Shown here: piece after piece, positions 8,221 through 15,626 of the stretch
Layout of the letters: every line of letters starts with the position of its first letter
How positions within the stretch are numbered: position 1 is the first letter of the stretch
Assembly (NCBI RefSeq): GCF_003725955.1
Contig: NZ_QIBZ01000005.1
Span: 110,516 to 174,515 of the forward strand
Direction: 5' to 3'
Source of the DNA: Slackia isoflavoniconvertens
GTDB lineage: Bacteria; Actinomycetota; Coriobacteriia; Coriobacteriales; Eggerthellaceae
DNA: 64,000 nt
Notes under the pieces: generated by a model
What the model was told of the DNA's origin: nothing
The model's input: the letters and a program-made list of their open reading frames with translations, nothing else
Database searches by the model: none
Translations under genes and position numbers: made by a program

Positions 8221-9498
8221 TTATTCTCCCGTGTACGCGGGGTCCTCGGACGCTGGCGGCTCGGGACTCCTCTCCACGAGGGCGCGGGCGCGCTGGTCCT
8301 TCTCGACGATGAAGCGCTTGTGGTAGAAGAGGTCCGCGAAGTCCAGGATCCTCTTCATCTGCGCAGTGTCGAACAGCGCCCCGAAGCCCGCGCCGATGAC
8401 CGGGACCATCTTCCCGACGGTTTCGAGCGTCATCTTCTGCCCGATCTGGGTGAGCGCCTTCTTGAAGACCCCGGCCTCGAGCGCCTTCTTGCCACCGTTC
8501 TCGACCGCCTTGCGGGCAGCGCCGTGGGCAAGCGCGCGGATCTGGGCTATCGCGAGGGCGGCGCCGCCCTGCTCGACCATCGCCGACCAGCCCTTCTTCA
8601 CGGTCTGCTTGACTGCGGCCGCTTCCGCGTAGACGAGAACCTTGCCGATGTACTCGCTCGCGGCGTCGACTTTCGCCTTGGGGGCGAGGGCGCTTTGGAA
8701 CACCTCGCTCGCGATGACGAGCTCGGACGGGTCGTCCTTGACGTCGTAGCCGTAGAACATGGCGACCGACTGGACGGCCCTGAAGTAGATGAGCATGCTG
8801 AGGGCGAGATTGGCGGGCAGGCCCCAGAAGCCCGCGGCGCCCGTGCCTCCGCCTTCGGCGAGGGCTATGCCCATGTGGTGCAGCCTTTCGTTCGCAGACA
8901 CTGCGGCGACGTCGTAGGCGCGCAGCAGGCATATCTCGGAGAGCGAGGAGACCTTCTCCTCCTGCTTGCCCTCGTTGATGCGGGAAATGACGTACTCCCT
9001 GCTGACGCTCGCCTTCGCCGCCTGCTTCTCGAGTTCCCCGAATCCCTCCGCTGCCGCCTTGATGGCGTTTGCCATAAGCTCTTGCTCGGTCAACCCGTTG
9101 AGGGTGTCCTTCGCGGCCTTCCCGGCCTTATTGGCGAGGTCCTTCACGGGCGCGGGCAGCGCCTCGCCGATCTGCTTACCGGCCTTCGCGAGGGCGCCGG
9201 GCGAGGTGAGCTTCTCGTAGCGTTTCGCGAGGGTTTCGATCTCGTTGAACTCTCGCTCGTCGAGCGCGGGGTCCGGCATGATATACGAGCCGTCCTCGGC
9301 GACAAGGTTCCCCTCGAATGTCTCTCCGTATTCGCCTCCGAATGCCTGGTGGGTCCTTTTTGCTCCGGCTTTGATCGCCTCGGCGCCGGCGTTCACGGCT
9401 TTTGCACCCGCATCCGCGGCATCTGCAACACCGGCTGCCAACCTGCCTAAAAGGCCACTATTCTTCATATGGCCCGAATCGACTGTTTCGTCGTCCAT
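8221..9498 (-). CDS. EcsC-family protein, cargo of element A
   Basis: This 425-residue protein carries an EcsC-family domain in its central and C-terminal parts: SSLSEICLLRAYDVAAVSANERLHHMG, GFWGLPANLALSMLIYFRAVQSVAMFYGYDV and MVPVIGAGFGALFDTAQMKRILD, the usual GLPxxxxL and two-helix pattern. EcsC proteins are peripheral or membrane-associated proteins; most lack a defined activity. The N-terminal ~90 residues are alanine-rich and amphipathic (AADAGAKAVNAGAEAIKAGA). The start at 9498 is chosen because AGGAGGAG sits immediately upstream. It has its own orientation and promoter region between the mob and sortase blocks and has no equivalent in element B, so it is accessory cargo. Confidence 0.75.
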   Translation of the reverse strand: MDDETVDSGHMKNSGLLGRLAAGVADAADAGAKAVNAGAEAIKAGAKRTHQAFGGEYGETFEGNLVAEDGSYIMPDPALDEREFNEIETLAKRYEKLTSPGALAKAGKQIGEALPAPVKDLANKAGKAAKDTLNGLTEQELMANAIKAAAEGFGELEKQAAKASVSREYVISRINEGKQEEKVSSLSEICLLRAYDVAAVSANERLHHMGIALAEGGGTGAAGFWGLPANLALSMLIYFRAVQSVAMFYGYDVKDDPSELVIASEVFQSALAPKAKVDAASEYIGKVLVYAEAAAVKQTVKKGWSAMVEQGGAALAIAQIRALAHGAARKAVENGGKKALEAGVFKKALTQIGQKMTLETVGKMVPVIGAGFGALFDTAQMKRILDFADLFYHKRFIVEKDQRARALVERSPEPPASEDPAYTGE

Positions 9499-9708
9499 CT
9501 TCTCCTCCTGGTTTCGAGAGCTGCATTCTCTATAGGGGATGCAATTCTCGCGTGGAATCTGCTTCATTCGTAATTATCCCACCGTATGCGACGGGCGCAT
9601 ACCAGGCAGAGGGTTTTGGCGTCTTGTAGACGACAACAAACATGGATGTTGCCGCGTTGTGAGGGTTTTGGCGCTGCGTTTGGCTGCCGCTTGTTGTTTA
9701 CGCCGTGT

Positions 9709-9804
9709 TCAGTCTCGGTCGTCGTCGCCGGCTGCGCAGCAGGCGTAGGCCGTGAGCGTGAGGAGCCCCATGAGGAGCCCTATTCCGAAGGGCACGAATC
9801 CCAT
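9709..9804 (-). CDS. 31-residue small membrane protein after the sortase gene
   Basis: The frame encodes one hydrophobic segment (FVPFGIGLLMGLLTLTAYACC) and an acidic tail GDDDRD. It overlaps the last 25 bp of the sortase gene in another frame and is preceded by a strong AAGGAGGTGG site, which is the main reason to believe it. No equivalent is obvious after the element B sortase. The function is unknown; it could be a short membrane partner of the sortase-adhesin pair. Confidence 0.5.
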   Translation of the reverse strand: MGFVPFGIGLLMGLLTLTAYACCAAGDDDRD

Positions 9805-10511
9805 CCTTCCACCTCCTTCGCGTAGACGACGGTGCGCGAGTTGCTCGTCTGGTAGCTGCACGTCACGAAGGCCCAGGCATGCGCGACGTCCGCCGAATCT
9901 TCCAGGACGACCTCGCACCGGGACAATTTGTCCCCGAGGTAGGCGTCTAGCTCCGCAGCGCCGGCGAAGTCGGTCCGCTTGCCCTCCGAGCTCGCGTCGA
10001 CCACGTCGGCCGCGAAGACCTCGAGCTCGATCGCATTCTCGCGGGTGAAGACCTGGATGGTGCGGTGCCCCTCGGCGAAACCGCGCGACGAGTATTGTGC
10101 GAGCGGCGCGAACATGGTGCCGTCGGACATGTGGTGCCCGTAGACGATGACGAGCGGGCTCTCGGCGCCCTGCGCGCACCCGGCGTCGATGTAGGGAGCG
10201 CCCCACGCTGATCTTTCGCCGCCGGCGTCGTGCGTGAGGTAGAAGTCGGGCGATTCAGGCCGGCCCTGGACGATCGGGTAGTCGACGGTCGTGCCCGGCA
10301 CGCGCACCCATGCGACGACGGAGGCGGGAAGGGCGTCCCAGTCTATGCCGCCTCCCGACTCTTTCCCCTCCATTGTCGTGCCCTCTTCCACAGCAGGCAC
10401 CTCGTGCACCCTGTACGGGTTCTTCTCGGGCTGCGGCAGGACGGCGAGCGCCGCCAGCGCCAGCAACGCCACGCCGGCGGCGAGCGCCGTGGCGGCTTTT
10501 CTCTTGTTCAT
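9780..10511 (-). CDS. srtB: Class B-like sortase (element A)
   Basis: This 243-residue membrane-anchored transpeptidase has an N-terminal signal anchor (about residues 8-25), a conserved VVAWVRVPGTTVDYPIVQ strand region, the catalytic histidine in VIVYGHHMSDGTMF, the catalytic cysteine in AFVTCSYQ and the arginine in TSNSRTVVYA. The spacing and the TCSY motif fit class B/D-like sortases. It lies directly downstream of the VaFE adhesin on the same strand, separated by hairpins, so it probably anchors that protein to the peptidoglycan. A closely analogous adhesin-sortase pair exists in element B. Confidence 0.88.
   Translation of the reverse strand: MNKRKAATALAAGVALLALAALAVLPQPEKNPYRVHEVPAVEEGTTMEGKESGGGIDWDALPASVVAWVRVPGTTVDYPIVQGRPESPDFYLTHDAGGERSAWGAPYIDAGCAQGAESPLVIVYGHHMSDGTMFAPLAQYSSRGFAEGHRTIQVFTRENAIELEVFAADVVDASSEGKRTDFAGAAELDAYLGDKLSRCEVVLEDSADVAHAWAFVTCSYQTSNSRTVVYAKEVEGWDSCPSE
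9920..9934. repeat. Dispersed palindrome GGGACAATTTGTCCC, copy A1
   Basis: A 15-bp palindrome lies inside the sortase coding sequence. It is one of six copies (one imperfect) in the two elements; see the finding on dispersed sites. Its AT-rich core is out of character with the surrounding GC-rich codons. Confidence 0.7.
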
Positions 10512-10533
10512 GTCCTCCCCCGTTCGCAGGGGA

Positions 10534-10557
10534 GGCCCCGGGCGAGCGCCCAGGGCC
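10534..10557 (-). terminator. Hairpin between adhesin and sortase genes (element A)
   Basis: GGCCCCGGGC (10534-10543) pairs with GCCCAGGGCC (10548-10557) around a GAGC loop with one mismatch. A second CTCCCC/GGGGAG hairpin lies between it and the sortase start. There is no T tract, so it may be an attenuator or processing site that sets the adhesin-to-sortase ratio. Element B has a hairpin at the same place. Confidence 0.45.
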
Positions 10558-10583
10558 TCCGGTTCGGTATTGATACGATGCCG

Positions 10584-13313
10584 CTACTCTTCCGGCTCTT
10601 CGGCTGCCGCGTCCTTGCTTGCGCCGGCCGTCTTGCGCTTGCGGTACGCGAGCGCTCCGCCCGCGCCCGCCGCAGCTGCCAGAGCGATGCCTGCGGCCAC
10701 GGCGTAGCCGGTGCCGTCGGGGGCGTCGGCCCCTGTTTTGGCGTAGGGCTCCTCGGGCACCTCGGGCGTGTCGGGGTTGTCCACGACGACGCTCTGCTCG
10801 GCGGAGTCGATGTCCTCGTGGGCCGCAACGACGTTGCCGGCGGAGTCCAGGACCTTCTCGAAGACGACGAGCTCGTCTCCCTCGGCCAGGCCCTCGGTGT
10901 CGAACTCGAAGGTCACCTCGACGGTGCCGGAGGGCGCCTCGGGCTCGAAGGGCGTGCGCGCGGTCACCTCGTTGCCGTCCTTGTCGAGGAACGGCTCTCC
11001 GGTGCTCTTGTCCATGAGCGTGCCCACGGCGATGTAGGTCTCGCCGGGGACGAGGCCCTTGTAGGCCACCGTGTCGACGACCTTTGCCTTGCCGGCCTCG
11101 ATGACCTGGTCGCCGTCGGCGGCGTCGGCCGCCTGGGTGCCCACTTCGACGGCGACGTGGACGGTCTGGCCCTCGTCGGAGAGGTCCGCGTGCGACGCCA
11201 CCTCGGCGCCGTCCTTGCGCAGGCTCTCGAACACGACCAGGTCGCGGCCTCCGAGCAGGCTCGCGTCGAAGGCGATCTCGATGTCCTGGCTGCCGGTCGA
11301 GAGCGCGGGCTCGAACTGGGCCTTGGCCTCCACGGGCTTGCCCGAGGCGTCGGCCACGGGCTCGCCGGTCGCCTTGTCGACGAGGGTTGCCGAGAGCTCG
11401 TATTCCTCGCCGGCCTTCAGCCCCTCGTAGGCCACCGCGTCGACGACCTTGGCCTCGGCGTCGGCCGAGACGTCCTTGTCGCCGTCCGCCCCGTCCTTTG
11501 CCGTGGTGGAGATGCGCGGGCCCTCCTGGTCGTCGAGGCCCATCCACACGGCCTTCGCGGCCGTCGAGTCGCGATCGATCCAGAAGCTCCTCGTGATGAG
11601 CTCGAGGCCCTCGTTGGCATCGCAGCGCAGCTCGGTCATGGTGTAGGCGCCGTACGGCAGGGCCGCCAGCGAGTCGTCGACCGGCGCCGAGGAGCCGTCC
11701 TCGCCGAGCGAGAACCAGATGCCGGCCTTCGGGTCCATGTCGGCGGCCCCGATCGGGCCCTCATGGCCGAGCAGGGCGTCGTTGGCGTTGGTGTCCCTCG
11801 AGTGCTTGTTCCAGCTGCTCGCGGTCGACGCGTCGCCGTTGCGGTCCGTGACCAGCACGTGAGTCTCGCCGGTGGCCGCGTTCTCGATGGCGAACGGGAC
11901 CATGAGGCCGGCGTTGTCGGACTCGCTCTTCTTGGAGAGCTCGAGGTCGTTGCGCACCACCTGGTCGCGGAACTCGAGCGCGGCGCCGTCCGCGGAGGCG
12001 CTCACGATCTCGCCGCCGGCGCGGACCTCGAAGGTGCGGGGCTCGCCGTCGGTCAGCAGGTAGCTCCCGTTCGTCGCCGTCTCCCGCACGTCGTAGGTTC
12101 CGTACGGCAGTGCGTTGACCGCGGTCTGCGCGGTGTAGGCGCCGGCCTCGTCGTTCCATGCGGTGGTCAGCGTGGCCACGGCCTCGCCCGGCTCGCGCCA
12201 CTCGCCGTCAACGAGGACCTTGTGCGCCGAGCGGTTCGTGACGGTGAACTCGATCCCGTCGAGGCCGGGGTGCTCGCCAGGCGCCTCCTTGTGGCCGCTG
12301 CCCGCGAGCGCCTCGGACGTCTGCAGCTCCTTGTCGGACTTGGTCACCTGCACGCCGCCGCGGAAGACCTCGTCGGTCACGGGGTCGCCCGTGAGGTCGC
12401 GCACCTCGTCGGCCTTCACGGTGAACGCGACGGGGGCGTCGCTGGCGTCGTAGCCCTCGGGCGCGCCGGACTCGACGATGCGGTAATTGCCCGCGGGAAG
12501 TGCGTCGGCGCCGGTCGCGGCGACGTGCGACCCGTCCTCGGGCGCGGTCTTGATCGTGGCGCATACCTCACCGTCGGCGTAGTACTTGCCGCCGACCAGC
12601 ACGTAGCGGCCGGTCTCGTTAACGACGGAGAAGCTCGCGCCGTCGAGTGAGGCGTCGCCCTGGGGCTCCGCGCCCGCCTCGGAGTCCGTTTTGGCGACCT
12701 TGACTCCGCCCGTGGACCAGCTGAAGCTCACGAGCGTCTGGGAGCCGCCGCCGGTCCTGACGCAGAACGCCTCGAACCCGGCGGAGACCTTGCCGGCGCC
12801 CGCCTTCATCTTGGCGAAGGTCCCGCCGATCAGCTCGGATTTCGCCCAGGAGGCGAACTCGGCGCTCGTGCCGTGCGTGGCAGCCGACTCGGACCCAGAG
12901 TAGGCGTAGGCGATGAGCACATGGCTCGCCGCGGCGTACTTCGCGTCGTCCCAGCCGCCGCCGTCGTACCAGCTGCCCGGGAACATCGACGCGTCGAAGC
13001 CGGGAGAGCCGAACGAGTACCAGATCGCCGCTGTCACGTCGCCGCTCGGCACGGGGCTCGTCGAGTAGGAGCCCGGCGCGGGCGTCGGGGACGAGGGCTC
13101 GGCGCAGTAGGCGATGTTCCCGTCGGCGCTCATCCACGTGGTGGCGAAGCCGCCGTACGGGATCTTGCCGCCAATGGACACGTCTACCGTGCTCGGCGCG
13201 GCGTAGGCGGGCGAGGCCGCCACGGAGGCGAGCAGCGCCCCCGCCGCCAGGATGAGCGCCATGACGCATCGGAGGAGCTTTTCCTGCAGGGTGCAGTCTT
13301 TCGCTGCGTTCAT
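10584..13313 (-). CDS. VaFE/SpaA-repeat surface adhesin (element A)
   Basis: This 909-residue cell-wall protein has a signal peptide cleaved near SPAYA-AP (about residue 38). It is followed by a thioester-domain-like N terminus with GSPGFDASMFPGSWYDGGGW and a cysteine at AYCAEP, and then SpaA/Cna-B-type domains (GASFSVVNETGRYVLV, GIEFTVTNRSAHKVLV, LPYGTYDVRETATNGSYLL). Two VaFE repeats follow (VAYEGLKAGEEYELSATLVD...VVFES and VAYKGLVPGETYIAVGTLMD...VVFEK). The C terminus has a sorting signal with the unusual motif YAKTGAD, a hydrophobic helix and a RKRK tail. It is the last large gene of the transfer operon and is paired with a sortase. A role in donor-recipient contact or host adhesion is inferred. 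A GGCGGAAAG site precedes the ATG. Confidence 0.88.
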   Translation of the reverse strand: MNAAKDCTLQEKLLRCVMALILAAGALLASVAASPAYAAPSTVDVSIGGKIPYGGFATTWMSADGNIAYCAEPSSPTPAPGSYSTSPVPSGDVTAAIWYSFGSPGFDASMFPGSWYDGGGWDDAKYAAASHVLIAYAYSGSESAATHGTSAEFASWAKSELIGGTFAKMKAGAGKVSAGFEAFCVRTGGGSQTLVSFSWSTGGVKVAKTDSEAGAEPQGDASLDGASFSVVNETGRYVLVGGKYYADGEVCATIKTAPEDGSHVAATGADALPAGNYRIVESGAPEGYDASDAPVAFTVKADEVRDLTGDPVTDEVFRGGVQVTKSDKELQTSEALAGSGHKEAPGEHPGLDGIEFTVTNRSAHKVLVDGEWREPGEAVATLTTAWNDEAGAYTAQTAVNALPYGTYDVRETATNGSYLLTDGEPRTFEVRAGGEIVSASADGAALEFRDQVVRNDLELSKKSESDNAGLMVPFAIENAATGETHVLVTDRNGDASTASSWNKHSRDTNANDALLGHEGPIGAADMDPKAGIWFSLGEDGSSAPVDDSLAALPYGAYTMTELRCDANEGLELITRSFWIDRDSTAAKAVWMGLDDQEGPRISTTAKDGADGDKDVSADAEAKVVDAVAYEGLKAGEEYELSATLVDKATGEPVADASGKPVEAKAQFEPALSTGSQDIEIAFDASLLGGRDLVVFESLRKDGAEVASHADLSDEGQTVHVAVEVGTQAADAADGDQVIEAGKAKVVDTVAYKGLVPGETYIAVGTLMDKSTGEPFLDKDGNEVTARTPFEPEAPSGTVEVTFEFDTEGLAEGDELVVFEKVLDSAGNVVAAHEDIDSAEQSVVVDNPDTPEVPEEPYAKTGADAPDGTGYAVAAGIALAAAAGAGGALAYRKRKTAGASKDAAAEEPEE

Positions 13314-13325
13314 CTTTCCGCCTCC

Positions 13326-13784
13326 CTATCTCTCGACGCTTCGCTGTGCGCGGGGCGCCTCGTGCTCGGCGGCGCGGCTCGCCTGGCGGGCGTGCTCGGC
13401 GCGCTCCGCGAGGTAGCGCGAGCGCCCTGCGTCAACGGCCTCCTTGAGCTGCGCCGGCATGACCTTCACGGTGTCCTTGACCGCGCGGCCGCCCTCGTCG
13501 AGCTCGGGCCGGCCGTCCGGTCCCATCACCGTCTTCCTCAGCCACACCTCGCGGTTCGCGAGCAGCGGTATGTCCCTGAAGTCGGCCCCCTTGAAGCGGC
13601 TCTCGTTCACGAACATGGGGCTGAACTCGTAGCCTCCCACGTCCACGCCGTCGACGACGGTGCCCTTGGGAAGGGTCGCCGAGTTGAAGGTCCTGGCCTC
13701 GCCGGTCGCGCGGTCGGTGTACTCGATTCCCTCGCGCACGAAGCTCTTGTGCAGCGAGAGGTACACGTTTTTCCTCTCATCCAT
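13326..13784 (-). CDS. Conserved transfer-operon protein of unknown function (element A)
   Basis: This 152-residue soluble protein aligns over its whole length with the 163-residue protein at 42,116-42,607 of element B. Shared segments are YxxLHKxFVRxxIEYTDRxTGExRTFNSxTLPKGTV, FSPxFVNESRxxGxDxRDIPLLxxREVWLR and VKVMPAQxxxA. In both elements it lies between virB6 and the adhesin. I do not recognise a domain. The C terminus is rich in Ala, Arg and Glu and probably helical. A GGAGGAAAG site sits upstream of the ATG. Strong conservation suggests a core role in transfer or surface assembly. Confidence 0.75.
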   Translation of the reverse strand: MDERKNVYLSLHKSFVREGIEYTDRATGEARTFNSATLPKGTVVDGVDVGGYEFSPMFVNESRFKGADFRDIPLLANREVWLRKTVMGPDGRPELDEGGRAVKDTVKVMPAQLKEAVDAGRSRYLAERAEHARQASRAAEHEAPRAQRSVER

Positions 13785-13893
13785 GTCTTTCCTCCTTTTC
13801 GTCGTTCGTCTGTGCTTGTCTTCTTCCGCCGGGACGCGTGCCCCGGCGCGGCGCCCCTATCTCATGGCGACCGCCCCCTTCCTCGCTTTTCCG

Positions 13894-14895
13894 CTAGAAG
13901 CCGCTCACGATGTCGCGCGCCCAGGAGCCGCTCTTCACGAGGGCCAGGATGAGCAGCACGCACATGGCCAGGTACTGCAGCGCGTAGGTGAGCCCGTTCG
14001 CGACCGCGTCGGCCGGGGTGCCCGTCCCGGGGTTCGCCCCGGTGAGCCCGCCGAGCACGAGCGGGAACGATATGAGCAGCACGAGGATGATGACGCCGGC
14101 GATGCAGACCGCCCCGAAGCTCTTCAGGTAGCCAAGGCCTATCTGGCGCGTGGCGTCCATGCCGAGGAACGCCAGCGGGATCGGGGCGAACGCGGCCATG
14201 ATGTAGAGCTGGAGCGCGCGGGCCCAGCAGACCACGAGGGCGACGACGTAGGCCGCCAGCACCACGACCCAGCTGATGAGGCTCACGACGAGCATGGCGA
14301 TGAGCGACGGGATGTCGTCGTCGGTGGTGACGACGGACACCTCGGGCAGGTCGAGCGCGCCTCCGGCGCCGAAGAGCGCCTCGACTCGGTCGATGGCGAG
14401 CCCGCAGACCTCGTAGACCGACGCCATCAGGTCGAAGCTGTTCTGTATGAGGAACAGGAACACGGCGAAGAACACGAGGAGGAAAACGACCTCCTTGACG
14501 CCGGGAAGGCTCTGGCTGCCGTCCATGCGCTGGGAGATCTCGATGAGCTTCAGGGTGAAGACCAGGCCGAGCACCCCGCACCCGATCGGCAGGATGGCAA
14601 CCTGCCACACGCCCCGGGCGACGTCGTGCATGGTCAGGTCGCTCGAGCTCGTGAGCATGTGCGCGAAGTCGGCCGAGAGGATCCCGTTCGCGCCGATCGA
14701 CCCGAGCACGCCCGTTTGCGCCTTGAACATCCAGTTGCAGCAGTCGCGCAGGAGGCCGCACAGCCAATCGTTGACGTCCCCGGCTATGTCGGCGTATGCC
14801 GGCTGCGCGGGGACGAGCAGGAGCGCGCAGAGGGCGAACGCCGTCGCGGCGGAGACGGCGAAGACCCTTCGGCGTCGCGATTCAAGCGCCCTCAC
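13894..14895 (-). CDS. virB6: VirB6/TrbL-like membrane channel protein (element A)
   Basis: This 333-residue polytopic inner-membrane protein has an N-terminal signal-like segment ending AQPAYADIAGDVNDWL, then about six hydrophobic helices (for example PIGCGVLGLVFTLKLI, VVFLLVFFAVFLFLI, SWVVVLAAYVVALVVCWA, CIAGVIILVLLISFPLVL, LAMCVLLILALV). This is the pattern of VirB6/TrbL/Tra13-type channel subunits of Gram-positive conjugation systems. The start is the GTG at 14895, just after the stop of the upstream gene; the B homologue starts equivalently with an overlapping ATG. Longer in-frame extensions upstream run through another gene and are rejected. Confidence 0.8.
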   Translation of the reverse strand: MRALESRRRRVFAVSAATAFALCALLLVPAQPAYADIAGDVNDWLCGLLRDCCNWMFKAQTGVLGSIGANGILSADFAHMLTSSSDLTMHDVARGVWQVAILPIGCGVLGLVFTLKLIEISQRMDGSQSLPGVKEVVFLLVFFAVFLFLIQNSFDLMASVYEVCGLAIDRVEALFGAGGALDLPEVSVVTTDDDIPSLIAMLVVSLISWVVVLAAYVVALVVCWARALQLYIMAAFAPIPLAFLGMDATRQIGLGYLKSFGAVCIAGVIILVLLISFPLVLGGLTGANPGTGTPADAVANGLTYALQYLAMCVLLILALVKSGSWARDIVSGF

Positions 14896-14897
14896 GG

Positions 14898-15617
14898 TTA
14901 CATCGCCTCCAGCGAACCGCCGCGCGAGACCACGGTGACCACCGTCGAGGCGGGGTCGTCGAGCGTGAAGGTCGTCGACGCGACGTTCCCGGCGTAGTCG
15001 AGCCACACCTCCTTGTCCCAGGAGGCACCCGTCGCCTGCGGGGATACCTCCGCCGCCTTCCTGGCGACGATGTCTTCGATGTCGGCCGAGTCTGCGCCCA
15101 GCGCCTCGGAGAGGCGGCCGTCGGTGCCGGTGACGGAGAACGCTCCGTCTTGCGCCTTCTGGGGCACGTAGGCCTGCGTCAGGAGGTCGCAGGCCAGGGT
15201 GCGGGCGTCCCCGTCGCCCGAGACCTGGATGAACGAGAGGCCTCCCGGCTTCTCCTTGGTTCCCTTGACGTCGATGGGCACGCTGAGCACGCCGCCGGCC
15301 TCGGAGGGCTCCTCGGCCGAGAAGAACCAGGCGCGCTCGGTGCCGCCTGAGCTCTCCACCATGGCGCCTTCGACGATCCGCAGCGTGGCTGTCGGGTCGT
15401 CGGCGCCCGTCCATGCGGTGTTCCAGAGCGCCTCGGCGCCCGAGGCGGCCTTCCCGGTTGCCGCGTCGGCGCCTGCAGCCGCGGGCTGCTCTTGCTCCTG
15501 GGGACTATCCTGCGCGCCTTCCTGCGGGGCGATTGCGCAGCGCGCCGCGCCCGCGCCGAGCGCCACGACGAGCGCGCTTGCCGCGACGGCGGCCATGACC
15601 CTTGACTTTCCCTGCAT
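14898..15617 (-). CDS. Exported transfer protein, VirB8/lipoprotein position (element A)
   Basis: This 239-residue protein has an N-terminal hydrophobic segment (VMAAVAASALVVALGAGAARC) and a low-complexity Gln/Glu/Ala linker, then a beta-rich domain ending VASTTFTLDDPASTVVTVVSRGGSLEAM. The homologue in element B (39,907-40,626) has a canonical lipobox (LIGAGC), whereas here the cysteine follows Ala-Ala-Arg and is a poor lipobox; it may be a signal anchor instead. It lies between the hydrolase and virB6 in both elements. No domain is recognised; a role in the transfer channel at the outer face of the membrane is inferred from position. Confidence 0.7.
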   Translation of the reverse strand: MQGKSRVMAAVAASALVVALGAGAARCAIAPQEGAQDSPQEQEQPAAAGADAATGKAASGAEALWNTAWTGADDPTATLRIVEGAMVESSGGTERAWFFSAEEPSEAGGVLSVPIDVKGTKEKPGGLSFIQVSGDGDARTLACDLLTQAYVPQKAQDGAFSVTGTDGRLSEALGADSADIEDIVARKAAEVSPQATGASWDKEVWLDYAGNVASTTFTLDDPASTVVTVVSRGGSLEAM

Positions 15618-15626
15618 TGGTTTCTC

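Noticed and set aside
10230..12650. Long open frame (about 800 codons) antisense to the element A adhesin, and similar long frames antisense to virB4, virD4 and the mob genes (for example 17468-19927 and 19623-22004)
   Set aside because: They are products of high GC and codon bias of the genes on the other strand; they show no domains, have Arg/Gly/Ala/Val-rich shadow composition and no ribosome sites.
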